Below, piece after piece: positions 8,611-16,818 of a DNA stretch of 52,951 nt; the stretch's first letter is position 1; each line of letters opens with the position of its first letter. The notes under the pieces are model-generated. The model was not told the origin of the DNA and searched no databases. It was given only the letters and a program-made list of their open reading frames with translations. The position numbers were made by a program, and so were the translations under genes. Origin of the DNA: Streptomyces sp. RPT161 (GTDB lineage Bacteria > Actinomycetota > Actinomycetes > Streptomycetales > Streptomycetaceae); contig NZ_JAPZVN010000033.1 of the NCBI RefSeq assembly GCF_027533845.1, positions 1-52,951 of the forward strand. Direction: 5' to 3'.

Positions 8611-9024
8611 TCAACCGAGCCGACGCCGTTCCATGAGGTAGCCAAGCGCCACGAGGGCAAGCGAGGGCACAGCGAACTTGGCCTGTGGGAACCTGGCGGT
8701 GCCGGGCGGGTCCACGGCCTTGGACCCGGGGTAGAACAGCGCGGAGATGTTGGTGACCCAGTACAACGCCGCGCAGATGGCGGCGGCATCGAGCGCCTCG
8801 TGTGTGTCGCGGGAACCTTTCCAGAGGTGCCACAGGCTCGCGCCGCCGAGCGCGGCGCCCATGCTCATCGTCTGCGCGTTGTGGAACTTGGCATGCGGCG
8901 GCCACGCGGGGTTGTAGATGTGGGTCTCGTTCCAGTCGAACTTGTATGGGCCTATGGCTGATTCGACCGCCACGAGTGAGATCAGGACCTTCCCGATCCC
9001 CAACCGGCCCTGGAGCCTGGGCAT
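8611..9024 (-). CDS. Small four-helix membrane protein, function unknown
   Basis: The 137-residue protein has about four hydrophobic segments (roughly 8-25, 50-68, 78-100, 116-131) with a conserved-looking NETHIYNPAWPPHAKFHNAQ loop between the first two. This pattern occurs in a family of uncharacterised actinobacterial membrane proteins (DUF6640-like by memory, not checked). GGGAG lies 8-12 bases upstream of the ATG. No catalytic motif was seen. It lies between a hydrolase and an HxlR regulator on the same strand and may share a transcript with the hydrolase. Confidence 0.8.
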   Translation of the reverse strand: MPRLQGRLGIGKVLISLVAVESAIGPYKFDWNETHIYNPAWPPHAKFHNAQTMSMGAALGGASLWHLWKGSRDTHEALDAAAICAALYWVTNISALFYPGSKAVDPPGTARFPQAKFAVPSLALVALGYLMERRRLG

Positions 9025-9213
9025 GACGCTTCTCCCTCACTGCCGGGGGCGCGCCTTGGGCCGTCCCACCGGGTAGTAGTCCGATGCGTCCGCCGTAGCC
9101 TGCCTGCTGCGAACGCGTAACCGACGTTACGTCGGCCCGCGCTTGGGTTTCCTAGGCGAAACCGTCGACGCCCAGGTGCGGAACAGCCGCGTCCGGCCGT
9201 GCCTGGGAACGAG

Positions 9214-9621
9214 TCATGACGGTCGCGGGCGGCCAGAGTCGTCGTATCGCCGCTGAGCCCTCCGCACGAGCGGCATGTTGTCGTCGGACCACTCGACCAT
9301 CAACCGGAATATGGGGCTGAGGGACAGACCAAGGTCAGTGATCTCGTAGTCGACGCGGGGCGGGACCTGCGGGTGGTGGGTCCGGATGAGCAAGCCGTCG
9401 CGTTCCAACTGGCGAAGGCGCTCGGTGAGTGTCTTCGCGGTGATGGTGCCGAGACGCTCGCGTAGTTCGTTGAACCGCATCGGTCCCTGGTGCTGGAGCA
9501 GCCAAAGGATCGGTGTCGTCCAGCGGCTGAACACGACGTCGACGAGGGGCGACACCGGGCACGGGTCATACGGTTGCTGACGGATGGTCCCCGTGGCTGT
9601 TGCGGCGCGGGCTGATGTCAT
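9214..9621 (-). CDS. HxlR-family winged-helix transcriptional regulator
   Basis: The 135-residue protein shows the HxlR pattern: CPVSPLVDVVFSRWTTPILWLLQ at the N-terminus with the typical Cys, then RFNELRERLGTITAKTLTERLRQLERDGLLIR as the helix-turn-helix and wing, and VDYEITDLGLSLSPIF. These regulators often sense electrophiles or aldehydes through the N-terminal Cys. The start (9621) overlaps by four bases the stop of a broken regulator gene upstream on the same strand, so the two were probably once co-translated. The HTH and wing look intact. Confidence 0.9.
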   Translation of the reverse strand: MTSARAATATGTIRQQPYDPCPVSPLVDVVFSRWTTPILWLLQHQGPMRFNELRERLGTITAKTLTERLRQLERDGLLIRTHHPQVPPRVDYEITDLGLSLSPIFRLMVEWSDDNMPLVRRAQRRYDDSGRPRPS

Positions 9622-10333
9622 CTCACCGATACTTTCTGAATGCCCATTCGTGAAGTTTGGGGCAATTGTGGTGCGGCCGTGTCCTCGGGTGCGAGGACGG
9701 TCAGCAGTCTTAGCTTGTCCGCGGCTTCGCCCCGGGGTGCCGCTGTGAAGACGATGATGCGCGGGTCCGCGCCGTGCATCGACAGCACGTCGCAGTCGAG
9801 TTCGAGTTCGCCGACTTCGGGATGGTCGATGGTCTTCCTCTCGTTCCCATGGTGCGCGACGGTGGCGTGTTCCCACGGGCGCGCCAAGTCGGGGCCCGAT
9901 TGCCGCAGTGCGCTGATCACGCCTACCAAGCCGCTGTCGGCCGGGTAGCGTGCCGCCATGTCGCGCGGGTCGGCGACGAGCGACTTCTTGCAGTCCTCCG
10001 GGAGCGGGTGCCGCACCCGTCCGGTGTCGCCGTTGAAGACCGCCACACGACGTTCGTCGACCGGCCGCCGTGGCCTCGCACGTCGCCGGTCAGCGGCCTG
10101 AGAGGCGCAGCATTCGCACGAGCGCACGCAGGACGGCACCACTCGGGTGCGTGCGGCTCTGCTCGGGACATTTGACGTAGTCCGGTGAGACGCCGACGAG
10201 CCAGGCGACCTCCCCGCGACGCCGATCCCGGCGTCCTGCGAGAATCGCGCCCGAAGTTCGAGTCCACGTCTGCCTGTTGGGCGCGAGCGCACCAGGAGCG
10301 TTGCAGCGTCGCCAGATTCGGTGTGTCGCCCAT
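9618..10333 (-). pseudogene. Decayed XRE/MmyB-type transcriptional regulator
   Basis: Three frames are needed to rebuild the protein. The first has MGDTPNLATL; the second has RRRGEVAWLVGVSPDYVKC and ALVRMLRLS (HTH domain of XRE-MmyB regulators); the third reads from NGDTG to LRLLTVLAPED, including the MmyB ligand-binding-domain pattern RHPEVGELELD (here DHPEVGELELD) and VFTAAPRGEAADKLRLL. At least two frameshifts and an early stop in the HTH frame separate the pieces. The gene is therefore non-functional unless the assembly is wrong. It is upstream of and overlaps the HxlR gene. Confidence 0.75.
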
Positions 10334-10642
10334 CACCCCATTGTCGACCCTCGGCCCTCTCCGTGGGGGGCGGATCGGGCCACTCCCCGCGATCGGGCGG
10401 GTGTCAGCGTGGAGCTGCAGCCGAAATGGGGCGAGGGGCAGCAGCGCCGACGGCCGGATGCAGGTAGCCCCGGGGCCGCGCAAACCGAGCCCGTGGTCAA
10501 GCTCGCGCGCTCGGCCGGCGTCGATCTCCTCAGACGCCGCATTCTCCTCGCCAACTGGCCCACTTCACGGAAGGTGCCGAAGTGCCGATATCACCAGGCC
10601 GTTGGCGCGGTTCGTGTTCTCTCTGCGGATCGCAGCGGTGCT
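10334..10642. other. Intergenic stretch, nothing recognised
   Basis: About 310 bases between the broken MmyB gene and a small basic protein gene, all on the minus strand. Frames give no family and no good ribosome site. Confidence 0.4.
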
Positions 10643-10969
10643 TCAGCGGCCGAGGGCTTCGCGCAGCTCTTGCTTGTTCATCGTCGAGCGTCCTTCGATG
10701 TGCTTCTTCTTCGCCTCTTCGTAGAGCTGGTCCTTGGTCGGCCCCTGGGCCCCGCGATGGGAACGCTCGCCGCCGCGCTGGGAGGCGGATTTCGGATCTT
10801 GCGTGGAGGTCCTGCTGGCTGATTCCGCCTCTCCTGAGCGCGCCCGCTCCTTGTTGACGGTGCGCGCGGCGATCTCCTTCGCCCGCCCCTGGGAGGCGCC
10901 GCGCTTCTCGGCGCTCTCCTTGACGTGCTCGTACTGCCGCTCCCGCTTACGGCTGGATCCTGCTGGCAT
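10643..10969 (-). CDS. Small basic plasmid-stabilisation-like protein
   Basis: This is a highly charged 108-residue protein (RKRERQYEHVKESAEKRG, then KEIAARTVNKERARSGE) with a C-terminal TKDQLYEEAKKKHIEGRS-MNKQELREALGR segment resembling a short Rho-N/SAP-like helix pair that may bind nucleic acid. Similar proteins are common in Streptomyces and are often labelled plasmid stabilisation protein without functional proof. ATG at 10969 (or GTG three bases earlier) follows GGAGGAG at 7 bases. It neighbours hemerythrin, small acidic protein and phosphoesterase genes, a set often seen in stress-response regions. Confidence 0.85.
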   Translation of the reverse strand: MPAGSSRKRERQYEHVKESAEKRGASQGRAKEIAARTVNKERARSGEAESASRTSTQDPKSASQRGGERSHRGAQGPTKDQLYEEAKKKHIEGRSTMNKQELREALGR

Positions 10970-11121
10970 CACGCTTCTCCTCCTCGTTGCAGGCTTCGTG
11001 CTCTTGGTGTCGTTCCGCCTACCCGCGACGGGCCCTGATACGACCGCCGGGTCGCTTCTCCCACTCCACGCCTTCCGGGAACCACGCCCTACCCGGGTGC
11101 AGACGCCACCGGCTCGCCTTG

Positions 11122-11679
11122 TTACTTGCCGCGCCCGGTGAAGAAGTCCCGGACGCGGTCCACCAGCCCGATACCAGGGGCTAGGAGCTTGTTGGCCGGC
11201 GGGGTGCTGGGGGAACCAGGATGAGGGCGCGTCGGGGCGGTCTTCTTCGCAGTGCGGATCTTCTCGCCGAGCAGTTCCAGGACGTAGGGGTGGCAGCTCG
11301 CTCGCAGTTTGACGAACAGGTTGCCCTCCTCGTCCTGAACGTGGGCGGTCACCTCGGTCCTTAGCTTGACGAGGAGATGGGCGAAGTCGGGGTCGTCGGC
11401 GTCGCGTGCCTCAAGGTCTTTGAGAAGACTCTCCACACGTTTGTGGTCGGTGATCTCCTTGTCGGCCAGAGCATCGCCATCGGGCACGTGCTCACGCACC
11501 GCGGGGTAGAGGTGCTGCTCCTCAGCGACCGCATGCCGTACCAGCTCGGTGGTGAGCTGATCGACGAGGTGTTTACGCTCCGAATCTGCCGGAGCGATCC
11601 GCTCGATCTGCTGAAAGAGATCTTCCACTTCACGGTGGTCAGCTGTCAGCTCCGCGATGACATCGGCGCCGTGTCCCAT
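11122..11679 (-). CDS. Hemerythrin HHE-domain protein
   Basis: The protein is 185 residues. The N-terminal 140 residues carry the four-helix HHE pattern: LTADHREVEDLFQQIE (first His/Glu), LVRHAVAEEQHLYPAV (second His with EEQH), KEITDHKRVESLL (third) and VTAHVQDEEGNLF (fourth). These side chains would bind a di-iron centre that senses or binds oxygen or related small molecules. A Pro/Thr-rich linker and a short VDRVRDFFTGRGK tail follow. It is cytosolic, with no signal peptide. It lies on the minus strand between two small genes of likely stress function. Confidence 0.93.
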   Translation of the reverse strand: MGHGADVIAELTADHREVEDLFQQIERIAPADSERKHLVDQLTTELVRHAVAEEQHLYPAVREHVPDGDALADKEITDHKRVESLLKDLEARDADDPDFAHLLVKLRTEVTAHVQDEEGNLFVKLRASCHPYVLELLGEKIRTAKKTAPTRPHPGSPSTPPANKLLAPGIGLVDRVRDFFTGRGK

Positions 11680-11830
11680 TCCGCATACCGCCTTTCCAAG
11701 AGCAGGCGCAGCCGGGGTACTCCGCGGGACGCGTTCCCCCTTTCAGGGCACGCTAACTCTCCTTGCCGGGGATTGCCGCTGGATGGCTTTGATCTCCGCA
11801 GGCGGGGGCCCCGGCCCGGTTCGCTGACTG

Positions 11831-12046
11831 TCAGTCCGGCGGTTCCTGGGGGGCGGCCTCGTCTCCCGTGGTGCCGTCCCCGTCCCCGTCAGTCGGCCCG
11901 GAGCCCGCCTCGTCCGTGTCCGGGTACGTGCCCGACTCCTGCACGTCGGAGGCGGGCGTGTCCTCGTCGTCCGGCGCATCCTGCGGCGGTGGCAGATCGC
12001 GCGGCACAGGGCCGGAGTCCGGCTCCGGTGTCCCGTTGTTGTCCAT
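11831..12046 (-). CDS. Short acidic hypothetical protein
   Basis: A 71-residue, strongly acidic, Pro/Asp/Gly-rich protein with low sequence complexity, so likely disordered. Support for a real gene is the excellent ribosome site AAAGGAGGAAGG directly before the ATG at 12046. No family or function was recognised. Confidence 0.65.
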   Translation of the reverse strand: MDNNGTPEPDSGPVPRDLPPPQDAPDDEDTPASDVQESGTYPDTDEAGSGPTDGDGDGTTGDEAAPQEPPD

Positions 12047-12426
12047 GTCCTTCCTCCTTTGTTTCCTTACCGGTCCGATGGGGGGACAAATCATTGGGTC
12101 AGAGGCTCGCCGAGTGCGGCGTGCACCAGTCCCGTCCGAGAACTCAGTCGTCGCGCCGCCGGACGAGACCGGCCAGCCACTCGGGCGAGGCGGGCAGGGC
12201 GGGCCGCTCGGCACCGGCCGGGGCCTTGTGCCCGCGGATTCCTGCTGGGCATGCACGTCCGGGGAACGGTCGGAATGCACGTCCGGCGGAAAGACGACCA
12301 CGGCCGTCGGCCCGAGTCCCGGCACGTCCCGCGGCGCTCCGCTCCGTCTGCCATGCGTTTCCCCTGCCCGGATCTGCCCTGGCAATGCGACAGTTTGTCC
12401 GGTTCGGCCCCGGGCAGGCGCCGACC
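12047..12426. other. Divergent intergenic region
   Basis: This lies between the small acidic protein gene (minus) and the phosphoesterase gene (plus). It is GC-rich with no gene seen, and is the probable site of both promoters. Confidence 0.4.
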
Positions 12427-13065
12427 ATGGCTGGTAGCAGCGGTAAGGACGAGCAGGGTGGGAAATCCCGCAGCGGTCGCTCGGCGGACTCGTTGCGGAA
12501 GTACCACGGCAAGCGCACGGCCGAACGCACGCCCGAGCCGATGGGTGGCGCCTCGCCGAAGGGCGGCAAGCGGCGGTTCGTCGTCCAGAAGCACGCGGCG
12601 ACCGCGCTGCACTACGACTTCCGGCTGGAGGCGGGCGGCGTGCTGAAGTCGTGGGCCGTGCCCAAGGGGCCGTCCACCAACCCCAAGGACAAGCGCCTGG
12701 CGATGCGCACTGAGGACCATCCCGTCGACTACCTGGGGTTCGAGGGCGTCATCCCACGCGGCGAGTACGGCGCGGGCAAGGTCATCGTCTGGGACACCGG
12801 AACCTATCGCAACCTCACCGAGCGCGACGGCAAGAAGGTTCCCGTCTCCAAGGGCGTCGACGAAGGCCACATCAAGGTGTGGTTGGAGGGCGAGAAACTC
12901 CATGGCGGCTACGCGCTGACCCGCACCGGACGGGACGGCGACCGCGAGCGCTGGATCATGATCAAGCTCTCCGACGAGGGAGCGGACGCCCGCCGCAACC
13001 CGGTCAGCACCGAACCGGCCTCGGTGCGCAGTGGCCGCACCCTCGACGAACTCGATGACAGCTGA
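12427..13065 (+). CDS. Stand-alone LigD-type DNA 3'-phosphoesterase
   Basis: The 212-residue protein matches the 3'-phosphoesterase module of bacterial NHEJ ligase D. RFVVQKHAATALHYDFRLEAGGVLKSWAVPKGPS carries the His/Asp/Arg active-site strand, and DHPVDYLGFEGVIPRGEYGAGKVIVWDTG and LHGGYALTRTG follow. LigD-type enzymes trim 3' phosphates and ribonucleotides at DNA ends. Here there is no ligase or polymerase domain, a form common in actinobacteria. The ATG at 12427 begins a Ser/Lys/Arg-rich N-terminal tail (residues 1-45); an in-frame ATG at 12384 is an alternative. Confidence 0.9.
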   Translation: MAGSSGKDEQGGKSRSGRSADSLRKYHGKRTAERTPEPMGGASPKGGKRRFVVQKHAATALHYDFRLEAGGVLKSWAVPKGPSTNPKDKRLAMRTEDHPVDYLGFEGVIPRGEYGAGKVIVWDTGTYRNLTERDGKKVPVSKGVDEGHIKVWLEGEKLHGGYALTRTGRDGDRERWIMIKLSDEGADARRNPVSTEPASVRSGRTLDELDDS

Positions 13066-13579
13066 CCCCGGTCGAGTGTCACCAGGGCGATGAGGGAGAC
13101 CGGGGCCAAGCACCCGGTTGGCGATGCCCCTCGCCGAACGGATTCCGTCCCCGGCGAAGAGCCTGCCAGCACTGGTGCCGCACGTCAGGGCCGCCGCCCC
13201 GCGAGTCGCTGAGGTCCGGACCGTCCAGGGCTGCCTCATCCGGGTCGACATCGGCGAGGCGCTGGAGCCCCTTCGACATCTCGTGGCGACCTCGCGAACC
13301 CTCCCGCCTTTGTTGCCTTCGCTTGCGGAGGTGCGTTGTGGCCGCGACCACTTCTGGCCCGGGCTTCGGCATGGCGTGGCGAGACCCCCGTCGTGCGACC
13401 GTGGCGCACGACGGGGGGCGTCGCACCGTGGCAAACGCGGCAGGACAACACCTACGGGTGGTTTCGGTGACGGCCGTACATGAGTGCTCGGCGGCCGGGG
13501 GAATGCGTGGTCATTCGAATGGCGGAACGTAAACGGAACGAGTTCCCCCACAAGCTGTCACGCCACCTGGAGCCATCGC
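13066..13579. other. Intergenic stretch before the P450 gene
   Basis: The 514 bases contain open frames on both strands, but all translate to low-complexity Arg/Pro-rich peptides. No family was recognised. The last part probably holds the promoter of the P450-rppA unit. Confidence 0.4.
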
Positions 13580-14785
13580 ATGGAGAACCCCGGCACCGTA
13601 TGGGACTGCCCGTTCAAGCACGAGACGGCTCTGGAGTTCGACCCGCTGATGCGCCGATTACTCGATGAGGAACCGGTCGCCAGGATCCGTATGCCGCACG
13701 GCGACGGCGAGGCATGGCTGGTCACCAGGTACGAGGACGTCCGCACCGTGACCACCGACCGCCGCTTCAGCCGCGCTGCGGGCATCGGGCGCGACCTGCC
13801 CAGGATGACCCCGGAACCCATCGCGCAGGCCGAGTCGATCAACCTGATGGACCCCCCGGCCCACAACCATCTGCGCAGGCTGGTGGCGAAGGCGTTCACC
13901 AACCGCCAGGTCGAGGCGATGCGCCCGAAGACCCAGCGGATCGTGGACGAGCTGCTGGACGAGATGGAAGCCCACGGCAGGCCCGCCGACCTGGTGCGGC
14001 ACCTGTCGTCTCGACTGCCGCTGATGACCATCAGCGAGATGCTCGGCATACCCGAGGAAGACCGCCCCCGGCTGCGCCGCTGCGCCATCACCATGATGTC
14101 CACCTCCCCGACCGGGCGGGAGGCGGCTGCCACGGCGAAGGCGGAACTGCGCGGGTACTTCACCGAACTGACCGCCCAGCGTCGCCGCGATCCCGGCGAC
14201 GACCTGCTGAGCGCGCTGGCCACCTCACGCGACGGCGAGGACCTGCTGGACGACGCCGAACTGGCCGTCATGGGACAGGTGTTGATGGTCACCGGCCATG
14301 ACACCAGCACCTATCAGATCAGCAACATCGTCTACACCCTGCTCACCCGCCCCGAAGCGCTCGCCACCCTGCGCGCCCGGCCGGAACTGCTTCCGAAGGC
14401 CATCGAGGAACTGCTGCGTTTCATACCCTTCCGACAGGGCGTCGGCATCGCCCGGATCGCCATGGAGGACGTGGAGATCGGCGGGGTGACCGTTCGCAAG
14501 GGTGAGCCGGTACACGTTTCGTACCTCTGTGCCAACCGCGACGAGCGGGTTTTCGAACGGCCCGACGAACTGGACCTGGAACGCGGTGCCGCGAACCACA
14601 TGACATTCGGGCACGGAACCCACCACTGCGCCGGTGCGCACCTGGCGAGGATGGAACTCCAGATCGCCGTCGGTACCCTGCTGGACCGTTTCCCGAAGTT
14701 GCGGTTGGCGGTGCCTCGCGATGAGATTGACTGGAACAGCGGATCGATTTGGCGGTATCCGCAGGCCCTACCGGTCTCCTGGTGA
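13580..14785 (+). CDS. Cytochrome P450, partner of the THN synthase gene
   Basis: This 401-residue class I bacterial P450 has the I-helix VTGHDTST (Asp replaces the common Glu of AGxET), the K-helix EELLRFIP (ExxR) and the haem loop FGHGTHHCAGAHLARMEL with the Cys ligand. ATG at 13580 has GGAG 8 bases upstream. It lies 56 bases before rppA in the same direction. In S. griseus and S. coelicolor, RppA genes are paired with P450s (P450mel, CYP158A2) that couple flaviolin or THN into biaryl pigments, although there rppA comes first. Local matches such as GV-ARIAMEDVEI, HVSYLCANRD and ALPVSW resemble CYP158A2. Dimerisation of THN or flaviolin is therefore the best guess. Confidence 0.92.
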   Translation: MENPGTVWDCPFKHETALEFDPLMRRLLDEEPVARIRMPHGDGEAWLVTRYEDVRTVTTDRRFSRAAGIGRDLPRMTPEPIAQAESINLMDPPAHNHLRRLVAKAFTNRQVEAMRPKTQRIVDELLDEMEAHGRPADLVRHLSSRLPLMTISEMLGIPEEDRPRLRRCAITMMSTSPTGREAAATAKAELRGYFTELTAQRRRDPGDDLLSALATSRDGEDLLDDAELAVMGQVLMVTGHDTSTYQISNIVYTLLTRPEALATLRARPELLPKAIEELLRFIPFRQGVGIARIAMEDVEIGGVTVRKGEPVHVSYLCANRDERVFERPDELDLERGAANHMTFGHGTHHCAGAHLARMELQIAVGTLLDRFPKLRLAVPRDEIDWNSGSIWRYPQALPVSW

Positions 14786-14841
14786 AATCGGTGGGCTCAC
14801 CGGACGCCTTCCCGCCCCCTGCGCCCGATAGCGGAGAGCTC

Positions 14842-15969
14842 ATGGCAACCCTGTGCAGACCGGCTATCTGTGTTCCCGAGCATGTCATCACGATGGAGCA
14901 GACTCTGGAACTCGCCCGCAGTCTGCACGCGGACCATCCGCAACTCGGCCTGGTACTGCGGCTGATCGAGAACACCGGTGTGCGTACCCGCCATATCGTC
15001 CAGCCCATTGAGGACACCCTCAAACACCCCGGATTCACCCAACGCAACGCGCTCTACGAGGCCGAGTCGAAAAGACTCGTACCGCCCGTCATCGAGCAGG
15101 CGCTGGAGTACGCCGAGTTGCGCCCGCGGGACATCGACCTCATCGTCTATGTGTCCTGTACCGGTTTCATGATGCCCTCGTTGACGGCATGGCTGATCAA
15201 CACCATGGGCTTCAGAAGCGACACCCGGCAAACGCCGATAGCCCAACTGGGCTGCGCGGCGGGCGGTGCCGCGATCAACCGGGCACATGACTTCTGCCTG
15301 GCCTATCCCGGCGCCAATGTGCTCATCGTCGCCTGCGAGTTCTGCTCGCTGTGCTACCAGCCCACCGACGTGGGTGTCGGCTCGCTGCTGTCCAACGGGC
15401 TGTTCGGCGACGCCATCGCCGCGGCCGTGGTGCGCGGCGACGGCGGCACCGGCATACGACTGGAGCGCAACGGCTCCCATCTGGTACCGGACACGGTGGA
15501 CTGGATCGCCTACGGGGTACGCAACACCGGATTCCACTTCCTGTTGGACAAACGGGTTCCGAAAACCATGGAGATGCTCGCCCCGGCCCTGCGCACACTG
15601 GCCGAGCAGCATTCCTGGGACGTGTCGGGTCTCGACTTCTACATAATCCACGCCGGCGGCCCGCGCATTCTCGACGACCTGTGCCGCCTGCTCTCACTGA
15701 AACCCGCCGCCTTCCGCTACAGCCGGGCCACGCTTGAGGAACGCGGAAACATCGCCAGCGCGGTGGTGTTCGACGCCATGGCGCGGCTGTTCGCGGACGG
15801 CACCCAGGTGGACGCCGCGCGCGGGGTGATCGCCGGTTTCGGTCCCGGGATCACCGCCGAGATCGCACTGGGCAGTTGGACATCGGCCCGTACCGCGGTG
15901 GACGAGGAAGCCCTTGTCGCGCTCGACGCGGCACCCTCAGGAGAGCACGCGGCGGCGGAAGTTCCGTAG
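14842..15969 (+). CDS. rppA: Type III polyketide synthase, 1,3,6,8-tetrahydroxynaphthalene synthase
   Basis: The 375-residue protein is collinear with S. coelicolor THN synthase. The catalytic triad falls at identical numbers: Cys138 (LGCAAGG), His270 (IIHAGGP) and Asn303 (ERGNIAS). Tyr224 and Cys106, known to shape the THN reaction, are also present. The enzyme condenses five malonyl-CoA units to THN, which oxidises to flaviolin and polymerises into melanin-like pigment. GGAGAG precedes the ATG. The gene follows a P450, and its 3' end overlaps the convergent ABC permease gene by 33 bases. Confidence 0.97.
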   Translation: MATLCRPAICVPEHVITMEQTLELARSLHADHPQLGLVLRLIENTGVRTRHIVQPIEDTLKHPGFTQRNALYEAESKRLVPPVIEQALEYAELRPRDIDLIVYVSCTGFMMPSLTAWLINTMGFRSDTRQTPIAQLGCAAGGAAINRAHDFCLAYPGANVLIVACEFCSLCYQPTDVGVGSLLSNGLFGDAIAAAVVRGDGGTGIRLERNGSHLVPDTVDWIAYGVRNTGFHFLLDKRVPKTMEMLAPALRTLAEQHSWDVSGLDFYIIHAGGPRILDDLCRLLSLKPAAFRYSRATLEERGNIASAVVFDAMARLFADGTQVDAARGVIAGFGPGITAEIALGSWTSARTAVDEEALVALDAAPSGEHAAAEVP

Positions 15970-16818
15970 CCCGAGGCCGAGGAAGAGTGCACAGAACCCG
16001 ATGAGCACCGGATACACCACGTACAGATGCATGTGCGATGCCTCGGTGAATCCGGCGCGCATTCCCTCGGTGAGGTAGATCAACGGATTGACCAGCACCA
16101 GGATTTGGAGCCAGTGGAATCCACCGACATGCACCAGTGACAGCTTGGTCCACTGATAGTAGGTGCCGCCGAGGAAGACCAGTGGCAGTACCACGAAGCC
16201 GAACATGACACCGATGTTCCGCGGCTCGAACGTGGTGCCGAGAAGTAGTCCGAGTGAGGTCATGGTGACGCAGGCCAGGGGGATCAGGGTGACCACGATC
16301 CACCAGTGCACCGTCAGGTGGGCGTGCACGCCTGGTGCGTGCACCACGGCTGCGATGGGCAGCACGATGACCGCGGAGATCAGCCCCTGGGTGGCGCCGG
16401 ACAACACCCGGGCCACCGCCACCAGCCACAGCGGGCACGGGGCCTGAACCCGGTCCTCTATCTCCCGCGTGAAACCGAACTCCTGGGACATCTGGATGGC
16501 CACCGACTGGATGCCCTGGAACATGATGGCGATCGACACCACCCCCGGCACCAGCACGGTGGCGAACGCCGATTCTCCCGCCGTGCCGCCGCCGGAGCCG
16601 ATGCCCTGGCCGATGGTGGGGAAGACGTAGAGGAACACGAACACCAACAGGAACGGCTGCATCAGCGTACGGCCCACGAACTCGCCGAAGTTCTTGCGCA
16701 GCACCGTCAGATCCCGTCGGATCAGCGCCGCCAGCGCCGAGCGGCTGGCGGCCGCCGCGGACCTCGTGGGCCCTACGGCGATCCCTGCGGGTACCGAAGG
16801 TGCGGAGGGTGCGGCCAT
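15937..16818 (-). CDS. ABC-2 type exporter permease, DrrB-like
   Basis: The 293-residue protein has about six membrane segments, e.g. PFLLVFVFLYVFPTIG, GLISAVIVLPIAAVV, WIVVTLIPLACVTMTSLGLLLG, NIGVMFGFVVLPLVFLGG and VVYPVLIGFCALFLGLGL. The REIEDRVQAPCPLWLVAVARVLSG loop is typical of DrrB/NodJ-type permeases. The ATG overlaps the stop of the ATPase gene (TGATG), implying translational coupling. The pair would export a hydrophobic compound, possibly the pigment made by the adjacent P450/RppA pair or another product (inference). Confidence 0.93.
   Translation of the reverse strand: MAAPSAPSVPAGIAVGPTRSAAAASRSALAALIRRDLTVLRKNFGEFVGRTLMQPFLLVFVFLYVFPTIGQGIGSGGGTAGESAFATVLVPGVVSIAIMFQGIQSVAIQMSQEFGFTREIEDRVQAPCPLWLVAVARVLSGATQGLISAVIVLPIAAVVHAPGVHAHLTVHWWIVVTLIPLACVTMTSLGLLLGTTFEPRNIGVMFGFVVLPLVFLGGTYYQWTKLSLVHVGGFHWLQILVLVNPLIYLTEGMRAGFTEASHMHLYVVYPVLIGFCALFLGLGLRNFRRRVLS

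Noticed and set aside
11377-12426. N-terminal extension of the phosphoesterase frame
   Set aside because: It crosses the hemerythrin and small acidic protein genes on the other strand and is not protein-like. The real start is near 12427.
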